A stretch of 64,000 nucleotides of DNA from contig NC_134989.1 in assembly GCF_050947335.1 (NCBI RefSeq), positions 1,791,501-1,855,500 of the forward strand, given 5' to 3'. The notes beneath the pieces are model-generated. The model was not told where the DNA came from. It saw only the letters and a list, made by a program, of their open reading frames with translations, and did no database searches. Made by a program: the position numbers and the translations under genes. This stretch comes from Megachile rotundata (taxonomy: Eukaryota > Arthropoda > Insecta > Hymenoptera > Megachilidae). Position 1 is the stretch's first letter, and each line of letters opens with the position of its first letter. Shown here in pieces: positions 52,238 to 62,205 of this stretch.

Positions 52238-53280
52238 TCCATAACTGGTGAAAATACTAGCTACGACGACTGCAAGCAAATCTTAGAAGCTTTGGCTACA
52301 AATAAAAAATGAAAACAATTGTGCAATCGAGAGAAAGAAAAAAAAATTAGAACTAATACTAAGCATTATTGAAGAATTTGCAAATAATAATCAGGCAACA
52401 ATAATGATGGGGCAAACAATAAAGAAAATTTTAGAGAACGAACCGCCACAAATAAAGGACGACTAATATTGGTAAGGTAAAATTAGAATCTGTCAGCTAA
52501 AAATGAAGTAAAATGAAAACAAAATTAATTTAAATCCCGACCTATTTAAAGAAGAGATCTTTGAACATGAAAATTAATTATATCCTTTTTTTACAGATTC
52601 ATTGTACTGGCGCGTCTTTCCTGCCAAACCGCCTTCCTGTGAACCGAAGATTTCCTTGTATATTTATTATATTGTATATATTGCTTGTATATTTATTATA
52701 ATGTATATATTGTGTATATTATTGCGTATTGTATATGTATAATTCATATAGTATTATTATATTGTATATTCTATATACTGCATTACTCTTAAATAATGTT
52801 TCGTTTGGTTGTTAAATAGATTTATTAAAATTATTAACCAGCCATTACAATTAAAAAAAAAACAAACCAGCACTACAATTTCAGAAAATATATTTTTGGT
52901 AATACTCCAAAATCGCTATATGTTAGAGTGAGAAAGCAATACATTTATTACACTGAAATAATTTTTCCTCCAATTTTTTTTTATTTCTGTTATATAAATT
53001 AATTAAAATTATAGGTAAAAATATGCCTGAAATTATTGATCGTTGCCAACCATTAGATTTAAAAAAAAAAGCATATTGATATAATATAATTTCGGAGAAT
53101 ATACTTTTCATAATACGACAGAATCGCTATGCATCAGAGTGAAAAAACAATACATATGTTCTGTCCTCTTTCCACTATACTGTTCAGTCGACCGTGAAAA
53201 TTTATGACTTCTTCGGTTTCGCGGACCTCTCACTCCTTCTCGGATCTCTCACTCGGCGGCGGACTTCAATCAAAGAAGTG
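52238..53280. other. 3' untranslated region of the Tigger element
   Basis: AT-rich, with tandem-like TATATTGTATAT strings (52,660-52,780) and two similar blocks near 52,850-52,925 and 53,050-53,125 that resemble a ~200-bp duplication. No gene is seen. Confidence 0.4.
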
Positions 53281-53394
53281 GGGATAAAAATTTGCTAATT
53301 TCGAGGCTCGAAACTATTGCTTGTTTCGAGGCAATACTGTATAGAATATCCACGTCGTCGCACGACGTCACAATATATATACAGATACTAGGGG

Positions 53395-53857
53395 TGTTCA
53401 AGAAACGGTCAAGGATCGCTCCAGAAATTCCCAGAACGTTTGTGTTTTGCTTTTAAATTTGACGAACGATGTCTCGACGAGCTTCCCTTCCGTTTGTGTA
53501 CTTCCCGCCTCGTAGGCCTCGGGGAGAGTGGTGCGGAGCGGGAGGGCAGCCGCGAGACATCGTGAAATTTCGAGTAACGCCAAAGTTCTGGAGAGTTCCT
53601 GGAAGACCAGTATAAAGGGAGGGGTAATCGCGATCGAGTGTAGTACGTAAATAGAAGCGAGCGAGTAAACGTCAACAGTCTTTTTTTGTAAACTTATATT
53701 CTTTAAATACATTTAAATCTCTCTTTAAAACACTCTTTCAGTCTTCCAACCCTTACAAACGAATAACGAGTAGCTTCGTTCGTGCAGACCGGCAAATCTT
53801 CATTTTGGGCAGACAATTTGAATTCGAGATTTCTCTATCGAACAAATTCCCCGAACA
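53395..53857 (+). repeat. BEL 5' LTR
   Basis: Starts TGTTCAAGAAACGG and ends CCCCGAACA. TATAAAGGGAGG near 53,611 is a likely TATA box. The short minus-strand frames are identical in both LTRs and are not genes. Confidence 0.95.
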
Positions 53858-53859
53858 TT

Positions 53860-53877
53860 TGGTCCTTCGAGCCGGAT
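53860..53877 (+). promoter_or_regulatory. BEL primer binding site, tRNA-Tyr
   Basis: TGGTCCTTCGAGCCGGAT lies two bases after the 5' LTR. It is complementary to the 3' end of insect tRNA-Tyr (…ATCCGGCTCGAAGGA plus CCA), the 18-nt primer for minus-strand synthesis. Confidence 0.85.
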
Positions 53878-54228
53878 GCGAGAAACGAACCCGTTCCTTC
53901 GTGCCTTGAGTGGAAGTGACTAGTGTTGTGCTGGAGAACTAGTGAGTGCCTTTTCGAAAAGTGGAGTGTGTTTTCCGCTTCTTCGGATCTGCTAAACTCA
54001 ATTCGCTCGCGTTGCCTCGCTTCTTTTCTCTTTCGTACTCGTGCTGTGACGTCACTTGTTGTCGTTTCGGTGTTGGCCGACCAGTCAGTGTTTACAAACT
54101 CGCGACAGCTGATACTTCTAGAAGTCGATCCAAATTCGGTGACAACTATCGGTGGTTTCAACAGCTGCATCTGAAATTTTTTAAAAATTATACTTAAGTG
54201 AGAACTTCAAGAAAAAAATCTCGTCATC

Positions 54229-57200
54229 ATGCCGAACGACACCTTATTCTCCGACCTCCTACGTGAACAGGAAGAACTCGCCGGCTGGATCCAGCGGTTC
54301 TGGAGCAACCTTTGCAAACTGGGGAAGGATAAAATAACTCGCGCCGTATTGGAGCAGCGAATGGGTCTCCTTGACCGCTACTGGAGTTCCTTCTTTTCCG
54401 GGCATCGAGCTTTGATGCGATGCAAAGAAGCCGCAGCAAGTTCTTATGTGCAACAAGACGTTTTTTCAGCGATAGAGGAGGCCTATTTAAACACGTCGGC
54501 AATGATAGCGCAGCAGCTCGCGGATCGAACTCCTTCGCTACGCTCTGAGGTCGAGCAGATTGCAGCGCAGCCACAGCTGCCAAAAATTGATCTTCCGACC
54601 TTCTCCGGTGACCCCCTACAGTGGGAAAGCTTCCGCGACTTATTTAAGAGCCTGGTACATGACGTACCCCACTTATCGGATGTTAAAAAACTCCTCTATT
54701 TGAAGTCAAGTTTGACCGGAAGTGCGGCGGAAGTGATTCAAAATACCCCCATTACGGAGGCTGGTTACCGTGGAGCTTGGGAGGATTTAGAGCTACGATA
54801 CGGAAATTCTCGCTTATTATCATTTTCGCATCATCGTGCTCTCCTCGCCTGCCCACCTGCAAAACAACAATCGGCTTCGGAATTAAAACGACTGCTCGAT
54901 ACATTTCGACAAACGATTCGAGCATATACTACCTTGAAGAAACCAGTCACAGCCTGGGATGAATGGTTCGTCTACCTATTAACCCAAAAATTGGACAAAG
55001 TTACTCACCTGGCCTGGGAAACTTCCTTGGTGAATTCTAGGGAGATACCATCATTCTATGAGCTGTCTAAGTTCCTGGAAAACCGCATCCAGGCGTTGGA
55101 TGCCGCTCAGATGACAGACCCTGCTGCTCAGGCTACTCCCAGCAACGACGGCAAGTCTAAAATTAAAGGGGGTACCGCCGTTAAGAAGTCTGCATCGACT
55201 TTCCACACAACGAAAAATACGGCTTCCCGGAAATGCCCCTCTTGTTCTGGCAATCATGGACTAGGATATTGTACAAAGTTTAAAACATTATCTCCGGCCA
55301 AACGCAAGGGACGCGCAGAAGAACTGGGTGTTTGCTACAACTGCCTGAACACTGGACACGAGCAGCAGAAGTGTCCTTCCTCGCAGAAATGCTTGGCCTG
55401 CAGTCGACGACACCACACTCTGCTGCATGATGCAATGACATCGAGCCCGTCTCCAACAAAGATGGTACAAAAGGCATCAACGTCTGGTGACACCGCTGGC
55501 TTATCTTCCGAGCAAGGCCCTTCTATTGCAAACGCTCTTGCTCTAACAGCTTCCCGTTCAGTCGCACTGTTAGCTACAGCCCGTGTCAAGTTGGAGGCGC
55601 CGTCTGGAGAAATGATCGAAGTCCGAGCTCTTCTTGACACTGGGTCGGACTCGTCCTTCGTGACCTCCTGGGTCGCCCAAGCCCTGCGCTTGCCACGGCG
55701 GGCGGTACGGGTCGCAATTTCGGGAGTCCAGGAACAGGAAAGTGGAGTTGCAACCCGTGAAGTGAACTTTGTCGTCCGTTCCCGTCATTCCGAAGACTTC
55801 CGGCTGTCCGTTCGAGCTCTAGTGCTAAGGAAGCTCACTTCTTTGTTGCCGACACACCAAGTCAAAGGCTCTTCTTGGCCTCACCTTCAAGGCCTTCCTT
55901 TGGCAGACCCAGACTTTGGCGTGCCATCTCGTGTGGATCTTATTCTTGGAGCCGATGTGTGCGGGAGCCTTTTCCAGGAGGGAACTCGTGTGGGACCCGA
56001 AGGATCGCCTGTCGCTAAACTCACCCCTTTCGGCTGGGTGTTAATGGGGACCACTTCCTTAGACAACTCTTTGGTAACTGGGACAGCTCGTAGCTTTCAC
56101 ACTCAGACGGAGGACTCCGTCACCAAGCTTCTCCAACGGTTCTGGGAAGTGGAGGAGGTGAGGGAGCCAACCCCACTATCCGAGGAAGAGGAGAGGTGCG
56201 AGAGGCATTTCCAGGAAACTCATACGCGGGATTCAAACGGTCGGTATATTGTTTGCTTACCATTCATCCGAGATCCAGTTGCCACACTTAAACCTTCCAG
56301 GTCAACAGCTCTAAAATTAATGTTAAACTGTGAACGTCGGCTTGCGTCAAATGACAGCTTGAAGGAAAGCTATGGTAGCTTTATGAAGGAGTATCTAACC
56401 TTGAATCATATGCAGGTTGCATCAGAACCGGATCCCCAGCATCCGGCGTACTATTTGCCTCATCACGCTGTTGTGAAGAAACACGACCCCACTGCGAAGA
56501 TTCGAGTAGTCTTCAACGCGTCGTTCCGGACCTCTTCAGGATACTCTCTCAATAATTGTTTGGCAATTGGACCTAAAATGCAAACTGACTTATGGCTCAT
56601 TCTGACCCGGTGGCGTCTGTTTCGTGTAGCTTTTACTACTGATATTATTAAAATGTTTCGTCAAATAAAGGTACACCAGGCAGATGCGGATTGGCAAAGG
56701 ATTTTATGGCGTCCGAACCCTGGCGTTTCAGTGCAAGATTACCAATTAACCACAGTCACCTATGGGACCGCCTGTGCCCCCTTTTTGGCATTGAGGGTGC
56801 TGGCACAACTGGCTAAGGATGAAGGAGGTCGTTTTCCCCTTGGAGCTCGAGCGATACAACGACATACATATGTCGACGATATTCTAGCCGGAGCGGATGA
56901 TTTAGAAAATGCATTCGAATTAAAACGCCAGGTTATATCTATCTTTAGAGCTGGTGGATTCGAACTAAGTAAGTGGGCTTCGAATCTACCGCAGCTTCAG
57001 GAAGAGGACAGTACTGAATCCCACCGCTTTCATGAGAAAACAGGAGTTAGTACCTTGGGTGTAATCTGGTGTCCCCGCGACGACACTTTTTCTCTTCGGG
57101 TCGCCGGTCCAATGAGCCAATCGGATAAAATCTCAAAAAGATCGATCCTCTCGGAGGTGGCGAGCTTCTTCGATCCACTGGGCTGGACAGCACCTGTGTT

Positions 57201-59418
57201 AATTTACGCCAAGATATTATTACAAGATCTCTGGTTACTCGGTATCGATTGGGACCAAGACGTACCTGAAGCTATCCAAACCACTTGGCGCTCCTTCAGG
57301 ACCTCCCTTAGCCAGCTCGACGCTCTTTCAATTCCGCGCTGGACTCGCTACTTAGGAGATCGCACCGAGAAGGTGGAGTTGCACGGGTTCTGCGATGCAT
57401 CTCAAAGGGCCTACGCTGCAGCCGTCTATCTGCGAGTAATGCATAAGGGAGAAATTTCAACCATGCTTTTGGTGGCGAAGACCAAGGTGGCCCCAGTCAA
57501 AGCCCTGACAATACCAAGGCTAGAGCTGTGCAGCGCGGTACTTTTGTCAAAACTCATGACCCAAGTAAGGGACGGTCTGGACTTACCGGCAACGTTGACC
57601 GCTTGGACCGATTCCAGTGTGGCTCTGAGCTGGATACGAGGCCATGCATCGCTCTGGAAACCCTTTGTGGCTCATCGGGTGTCCAGCATTCAGACACGCA
57701 TTCCGGCTGATCGGTGGAGGCACGTGCAATCGTCCAGCAATCCCGCGGACTTGGCAACGCGCGGTATCTCACCTTCGGAACTGCTGGACTCTAGGCTTTG
57801 GTGGCACGGACCTTCCTGGCTAGCTCAGGCATCCAACCTCTGGCCAACTAGTCTTCCAGAAGAAGATGACTCCATCGACCTGGAAAAGAGGAGGGTCACT
57901 GTTCACGTGCATACGAACAGGACCGAGGAAGAACTCTTTTCCCGCTTCTCCTCGTTAACACGTCTTTTACAAGTCCTATCCTATTGTTTTAGATTTTCAA
58001 GACTAGTTCAGAGGAAGCCGTGCGAAAAGGGTCCCATCCGCACTCTAGAGCGAGCTCACGCCCTGCGAGTCGCTCTACGAACATCTCAACGGAACCACTT
58101 CGAAAAGGACATCGAACAACTCCGTCAAGGTCGAGAACTGTCCAAGGGTTCTCCATTGGCTTCGCTCCGACCATTTCTCGACAAGGAAGGGTTGCTTCGA
58201 GTCGGAGGGCGGTTAACCAACGCAATGCTCTCCTACGATGAAAAACATCCCATCATCGTGGCAAAATCTTGCCCCCTTGCAATACTTCTTATTCTGGATG
58301 CGCATCACCGCACGCTTCATGGAGGACCACAATTAACAAGAAGTTTACTTTTACGGAAATTCTGGATTCTGCGTGGAGGCGCTTTGGTACGCTCGGTTAT
58401 TCGGGACTGTGTCCGCTGCGCTCGATTCAGCGGTCGTCCTGCTTCTCAATTAATGAGTTCATTGCCGCTGGACCGCATCACGCCCCACCGACCATTCCTC
58501 ATCTCGGGCGTAGATTACGCGGGACCGATTATGCTACGCACGACGTCGGGACGAGGGCATAAGGCGTATAAAGGATATATCTGCTTATTTGTTTGTCTTA
58601 CCACGAGAGCCGTCCATCTAGAAGTCGTGTCCGATTTAACCTCCGCTTCTTTTCTAGCCGCTTTCCAAAGGTTTATCGGACGACGAGGACGCTGCGCCAC
58701 CCTCTACAGCGACAATGCCACCGTTTTCCGCGGCGCCGACAGGGAACTGACGCAAAGGTTCAACGCCGCCTCTACCTTCTACAAGGAAACCGCCCTGGCG
58801 TTAGAAAAGGACGGCACTACTTGGCGTTTCATTCCACCTTACGCCCCGCACTTCGGAGGTCTCTGGGAAGCAGGCGTAAAGTCAGTCAAATACCATCTAC
58901 GAAGAATAATCGGCGAGTCAAAACTTACCTTCGAGGAAATGTCGACGCTGCTTTGCCAAATCGAAGCTTGCCTAAATTCAAGGCCACTCTACGCACTGTC
59001 CGAAGATCCATCGGATTTCTCTGCACTTACACCAGGACACTTTCTTATAGGGGAACCAACATGCGTTACACCAGAGCCCGATCCATCCGCTCCCCTAATG
59101 TCACTCACTACGCGATGGCGATTAATTTCTAATATGCGTTCTCAATTTTGGCGTAGGTGGAGAAACGAATACCTGCACACGCTCCAACAACTCCCTAAGT
59201 GGCGGCACCAGAAGGAAAACTTGGAGATTGGCAGACTTGTACTTCTTCGAGACGAGCTGCAACCGCCAGCAAAATGGTCAATGGGTAGAATCGAAACATT
59301 ACACCCGGGGACTGATGGACACACACGAGTCGTTACCGTGCGAACTGCCAACGGCCTCGTAACGCGGCCCATCGTCAAAATCTGCCCTCTCCCGGTGCCT
59401 CCTTCGGACGCCACTTAG
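54229..59418 (+). CDS. BEL/Pao Gag-Pol polyprotein, intact
   Basis: The 1,729-codon frame starts 371 nt after the 5' LTR. In order: a Gag coil and capsid-like region (1-320, with LPKIDLPTFSGDP near 120 typical of BEL Gag); zinc motifs CPSCSGNHGLGYC (about 334), CYNCLNTGHEQQKC (about 368) and a CLACSRRHH block (about 387); aspartic protease with LLDTGSDSSF (D about 469); reverse transcriptase with TYVDDI (about 880); RNase H starting HGFCDAS (about 1052); and integrase with HHCC (HHRTLHGG about 1358, CVRC) and DDE residues at D in DYAGP (about 1428), YSDNAT (about 1494) and GGLWEAGVK (E about 1546). The C-terminus ends in a basic strand-rich domain (WRRWRNEYL, then GRIETLHPG). No stop, frameshift or missing catalytic residue was found, so it could be active. 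Confidence 0.97.
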   Translation: MPNDTLFSDLLREQEELAGWIQRFWSNLCKLGKDKITRAVLEQRMGLLDRYWSSFFSGHRALMRCKEAAASSYVQQDVFSAIEEAYLNTSAMIAQQLADRTPSLRSEVEQIAAQPQLPKIDLPTFSGDPLQWESFRDLFKSLVHDVPHLSDVKKLLYLKSSLTGSAAEVIQNTPITEAGYRGAWEDLELRYGNSRLLSFSHHRALLACPPAKQQSASELKRLLDTFRQTIRAYTTLKKPVTAWDEWFVYLLTQKLDKVTHLAWETSLVNSREIPSFYELSKFLENRIQALDAAQMTDPAAQATPSNDGKSKIKGGTAVKKSASTFHTTKNTASRKCPSCSGNHGLGYCTKFKTLSPAKRKGRAEELGVCYNCLNTGHEQQKCPSSQKCLACSRRHHTLLHDAMTSSPSPTKMVQKASTSGDTAGLSSEQGPSIANALALTASRSVALLATARVKLEAPSGEMIEVRALLDTGSDSSFVTSWVAQALRLPRRAVRVAISGVQEQESGVATREVNFVVRSRHSEDFRLSVRALVLRKLTSLLPTHQVKGSSWPHLQGLPLADPDFGVPSRVDLILGADVCGSLFQEGTRVGPEGSPVAKLTPFGWVLMGTTSLDNSLVTGTARSFHTQTEDSVTKLLQRFWEVEEVREPTPLSEEEERCERHFQETHTRDSNGRYIVCLPFIRDPVATLKPSRSTALKLMLNCERRLASNDSLKESYGSFMKEYLTLNHMQVASEPDPQHPAYYLPHHAVVKKHDPTAKIRVVFNASFRTSSGYSLNNCLAIGPKMQTDLWLILTRWRLFRVAFTTDIIKMFRQIKVHQADADWQRILWRPNPGVSVQDYQLTTVTYGTACAPFLALRVLAQLAKDEGGRFPLGARAIQRHTYVDDILAGADDLENAFELKRQVISIFRAGGFELSKWASNLPQLQEEDSTESHRFHEKTGVSTLGVIWCPRDDTFSLRVAGPMSQSDKISKRSILSEVASFFDPLGWTAPVLIYAKILLQDLWLLGIDWDQDVPEAIQTTWRSFRTSLSQLDALSIPRWTRYLGDRTEKVELHGFCDASQRAYAAAVYLRVMHKGEISTMLLVAKTKVAPVKALTIPRLELCSAVLLSKLMTQVRDGLDLPATLTAWTDSSVALSWIRGHASLWKPFVAHRVSSIQTRIPADRWRHVQSSSNPADLATRGISPSELLDSRLWWHGPSWLAQASNLWPTSLPEEDDSIDLEKRRVTVHVHTNRTEEELFSRFSSLTRLLQVLSYCFRFSRLVQRKPCEKGPIRTLERAHALRVALRTSQRNHFEKDIEQLRQGRELSKGSPLASLRPFLDKEGLLRVGGRLTNAMLSYDEKHPIIVAKSCPLAILLILDAHHRTLHGGPQLTRSLLLRKFWILRGGALVRSVIRDCVRCARFSGRPASQLMSSLPLDRITPHRPFLISGVDYAGPIMLRTTSGRGHKAYKGYICLFVCLTTRAVHLEVVSDLTSASFLAAFQRFIGRRGRCATLYSDNATVFRGADRELTQRFNAASTFYKETALALEKDGTTWRFIPPYAPHFGGLWEAGVKSVKYHLRRIIGESKLTFEEMSTLLCQIEACLNSRPLYALSEDPSDFSALTPGHFLIGEPTCVTPEPDPSAPLMSLTTRWRLISNMRSQFWRRWRNEYLHTLQQLPKWRHQKENLEIGRLVLLRDELQPPAKWSMGRIETLHPGTDGHTRVVTVRTANGLVTRPIVKICPLPVPPSDAT

Positions 59419-59804
59419 CTCGGAAAATTCCGCGTGAACACTGTTCGCGTGAGAAGGTGGTAGGGCTTGTTGACACCCATCCCCTGTAGCCGGTGGTTCT
59501 CGCATTCCGATCTTTCGGCTCGGCCGAATTCTGAGAAAAAGATTAGCGAGCGACACGCCTTACCACCAACTCTTAATATACCTTTTCGCTCTGTATATAT
59601 TTATGTATATATATTAACTCTAAGCTCGCGGTAAATTTCTTTATTGTTTCTTGCGTTTTGCTATGTTCATTTAGTTTCTTGTGCTTATGCGATTTACCCC
59701 CTTTGTACACTTGCGATCACGACATTGGATTTCTTTTTTTGTTTTTCTTTTTTACTTTCTTTGTCTATAGCCGATTCTTCGCTTTACGAAGAAGGCGGGC
59801 GGTA
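59419..59804 (+). other. BEL 3' untranslated region and polypurine tract
   Basis: 386 nt between the stop and the 3' LTR, AT-rich in the middle and ending GAAGAAGGCGGGCGGTA, the likely plus-strand primer. The 93- and 105-codon frames here overlap the LTR and show no domain. Confidence 0.6.
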
Positions 59805-60267
59805 TGTTCAAGAAACGGTCAAGGATCGCTCCAGAAATTCCCAGAACGTTTGTGTTTTGCTTTTAAATTTGACGAACGATGTCTCGACGAGCTTCCCTTC
59901 CGTTTGTGTACTTCCCGCCTCGTAGGCCTCGGGGAGAGTGGTGCGGAGCGGGAGGGCAGCCGCGAGACATCGTGAAATTTCGAGTAACGCCAAAGTTCTG
60001 GAGAGTTCCTGGAAGACCAGTATAAAGGGAGGGGTAATCGCGATCGAGTGTAGTACGTAAATAGAAGCGAGCGAGTAAACGTCAACAGTCTTTTTTTGTA
60101 AACTTATATTCTTTAAATACATTTAAATCTCTCTTTAAAACACTCTTTCAGTCTTCCAACCCTTACAAACGAATAACGAGTAGCTTCGTTCGTGCAGACC
60201 GGCAAATCTTCATTTTGGGCAGACAATTTGAATTCGAGATTTCTCTATCGAACAAATTCCCCGAACA
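59805..60267 (+). repeat. BEL 3' LTR
   Basis: 463 bp. It matches the 5' LTR over its whole length by eye. Confidence 0.95.
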
Positions 60268-60373
60268 AGGGGGCTGTGCCCCCTGACCGCTTCGCGGCCC
60301 AACCCCACAATGCGCTTCGTGCCTAGTCGTAACGTAACGGTGTCACGCGTAACGCAGTCACGGTTTGGTTAAG

Positions 60374-60404
60374 TTAGGTTAGGTTAGGTTAGGTTAGGTT
60401 TAGG
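60374..60404 (+). repeat. (TTAGG)5 insect telomere-type repeat
   Basis: Five exact TTAGG units (60,374-60,398) and a TTTAGG variant (60,399-60,404) lie directly before the first R1-clade fragment. The preceding 106 bp (60,268-60,373) contains a GGGGGCTGTGCCCCCTGACC block and no gene. Confidence 0.9.
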
Positions 60405-62165
60405 TCGGAGATCGGGTCCTACCTGAGCGACAGGTATATCGAGTACATGGGCCGGGACGGCCATGTTCGAAGGGAGGTGACGTGCGGCGTACCCCAGGGA
60501 TCCGCTTTAGGTCCCGACTTGTGGAACATGGGGTACGACCCAGTCCTGCGGGTCGCCCTCCCCGACGGAACGTATGTCATCTGTTATGCAGATGACACTT
60601 TCATTCTTGCCGTCGAGGAGACGTTTGAGAGGACCATCCGTCTTGTCGAGGTGGCAGTCGCCGCCGTCGTCGGACGGATCCACGAGCTGGAGCTGCGGAT
60701 AGACCCCCGCAAGACCGAGGTAATGTTCTTTCACAACTTGCCTCGGTCGCGGGGTCCGCCCCCCTCGTGGGTCCGTGTAGGTGAGGCCTGGGTCGAGGTC
60801 GGGTCCGAGATGAGATACCTCGGGCTCGTCCTCGACAGCCACTGGCGTTTCGTGATTCATTTCGACCGTCTGGTCCCCCGAGTGGAACGGGCAGCGGCCG
60901 CGTTGGGTCGCATCATGCCCAATCTCGGGGGACCTGAGGAGAGGGTCCGCCGCCTCTACGTGGGGGTGGTGCGGTCCATGGTGCTCTACGGAGCACCAGT
61001 GTGGGCACCCGCTCTGATGACCGGCCGGCGCAGCCTTCAGCTGCTGCACCGGCTACAGCGTCGGCTGGCCATCAGGGTCATTAGGGGATACCGCACCATC
61101 TCCTACGCGGTGGCGATGTCTCTGGCGGGACTTATCCCGTTCGAGTTTTCGGCGGGGGCGGACGCGCTTGTTTATACGCGCGTCCATGCCCTGCGGCGAC
61201 TCGACGGTGTCCCGCCGGAGCCCAGGACGGTCGAGGGCATAAGGCGCCAGGCCCGACGACTGGCTGTGTTCCGTTGGCGCACGGAGCTCCGTTCGTGCGC
61301 TGGCAAGCCAGTTGTCGGTGCCCTCCTACCACAATTTGAGGACTGGCGGGAGCGGCGGTACGGGTACCTCACCTACCGCATGACGCAGGTGCTCTCCGGG
61401 CATGGATGCTTCGGGGAGTACCTGTGTCGAATAGGTAAGGAGGTGACGGCGGTCTGCCACCATTGCGGAGAGGCTGAGGACACGGCGCAGCACACGCTGG
61501 AGGTTTGCCCCGCCTTTTCAGCGCTGCGCCGTGTCCTGTACCTACAGATGGTACGACCTCTCGCTGCCGGCAGTAGTTGGGGCACTTCTGGCGAGCGAGA
61601 GGAACTGGAGGGCTGTGGCCTCCTTCTGCGAGGAAGTTATGCTGCAGAAGGAGACCGCAGAGCGGGCCCGAGAAGCGACGAGCTCGCGGGCTAGAGAGTG
61701 GGGGCGTCGCCGTGGATCGGCGGTGCCCCTAAGTCAGAGGGGCCGGGGGAACGGGCGGGGTCGACGCAGACCCCGCCTGGATTCCCCCGGATGAGGTTGG
61801 CTGGCCGGCGGTGCCCCGCGTTAGAGCGGGGTCTGCCGGCCTTCTCAAGACGTCGGTCTTGTCGGGGGGCTGCGGCTCTCGGGGGGATGCCTTCCGCATC
61901 CTCGAAGCCGCCGCAGGGGCAGTGGCGACCTGGGTGGGGGCCCAGAACGCCTTGCACGCTGCCCCGGGGGGGACGGGCATCGCCGTAAAGATTCGATTTT
62001 ATTACTCCAGCGAATAGGGGGAGGTCCTTCCGACCTTCCCCGGGAAGACCTCAGTAAGGCGCTGGGGGCCCTGGTCGCATTCTTACAGAGTTCCCGGGGC
62101 CCCGTGAACGCGTCAGTGAAGGACCACCGTGGGGGTTTTAGCGAGTAAAAATCCCGCATAACCCC
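60405..62165 (+). mobile_element. R1-clade non-LTR retrotransposon 1, 5'-truncated
   Basis: The element starts inside the reverse transcriptase right after the TTAGG units, as expected of 5' truncation during target-primed reverse transcription. The coding part is 60,408-61,794. The 3' untranslated region is GC-rich, with inverted CCCCGCGTTAGAGCGGGG (61,815) and a closing GGGTTTTAGCGAGTAAAAAT / CCCGC block near 62,130-62,160. I take 62,165 as the approximate end; no poly-A tract is seen. Confidence 0.7.
60447..61694 (+). pseudogene. R1-clade ORF2 reverse transcriptase, C-terminal half
   Basis: The frame enters upstream of the ATG (coding sequence from about 60,408). It encodes the RT fingers/palm with CGVPQGSALGP and the catalytic YADDT, then a GSEMRYLGLVLD thumb-like block, a VVRSMVLYGAPVW block and the CCHC motif CHHCGEAEDTAQHT. 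A frameshift near 61,545 moves the true C-terminus (LSLPAVVGALL ... VASFCEEVM) into the frame ending at 61,794. The endonuclease and N-terminal RT are absent, so the copy cannot move on its own. Confidence 0.88.
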
Positions 62166-62205
62166 GCACCCTTGGGGGAGGGCCCACCTTCAGTGGACCG
62201 ACGAT
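61795..62205 (+). other. R1-clade 3' untranslated region and junction
   Basis: GC-rich sequence with inverted repeats, described with element 1. From about 62,166 it passes directly into element 2 without spacer or poly-A. Confidence 0.5.

Larger units (their letters stand above)
49812..53339 (+). mobile_element. Tigger/pogo-type DNA transposon (TSD TA)
   Basis: This 3,528-bp element has ~48-bp terminal inverted repeats. The left is CATATTGCCTCGAAACAAGC continuing to CCTCGAAATTAGCAA, and the right end is its inverted copy starting CAGTATTGCC. TA flanks it at 49,810-49,811 and 53,340-53,341. The transposase frame is 51,020-52,237. The 1.2-kb 5' region is long for the family and may include an insertion near 50,580-50,960, whose ends I could not define. 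Confidence 0.85.
53395..60267 (+). mobile_element. BEL/Pao retrotransposon, full length, apparently intact
   Basis: Complete structure: 463-bp LTRs (53,395-53,857 and 59,805-60,267) with no difference that I can find, a tRNA-Tyr-type primer site, one uninterrupted 1,729-codon Gag-Pol frame, a purine tract before the 3' LTR and the 5-bp duplication AGGGG (53,390-53,394 and 60,268-60,272). LTRs are identical at insertion, so this is very recent. It lies just right of the Tigger element. It is a cytoplasmically replicating LTR retroelement; no envelope-like frame is present. Confidence 0.97.

Noticed and set aside
53398..53712. 104-codon minus-strand frame, present again at 59,808-60,122
   Set aside because: It is identical in both BEL LTRs because the LTRs are identical; it has no recognisable domain.
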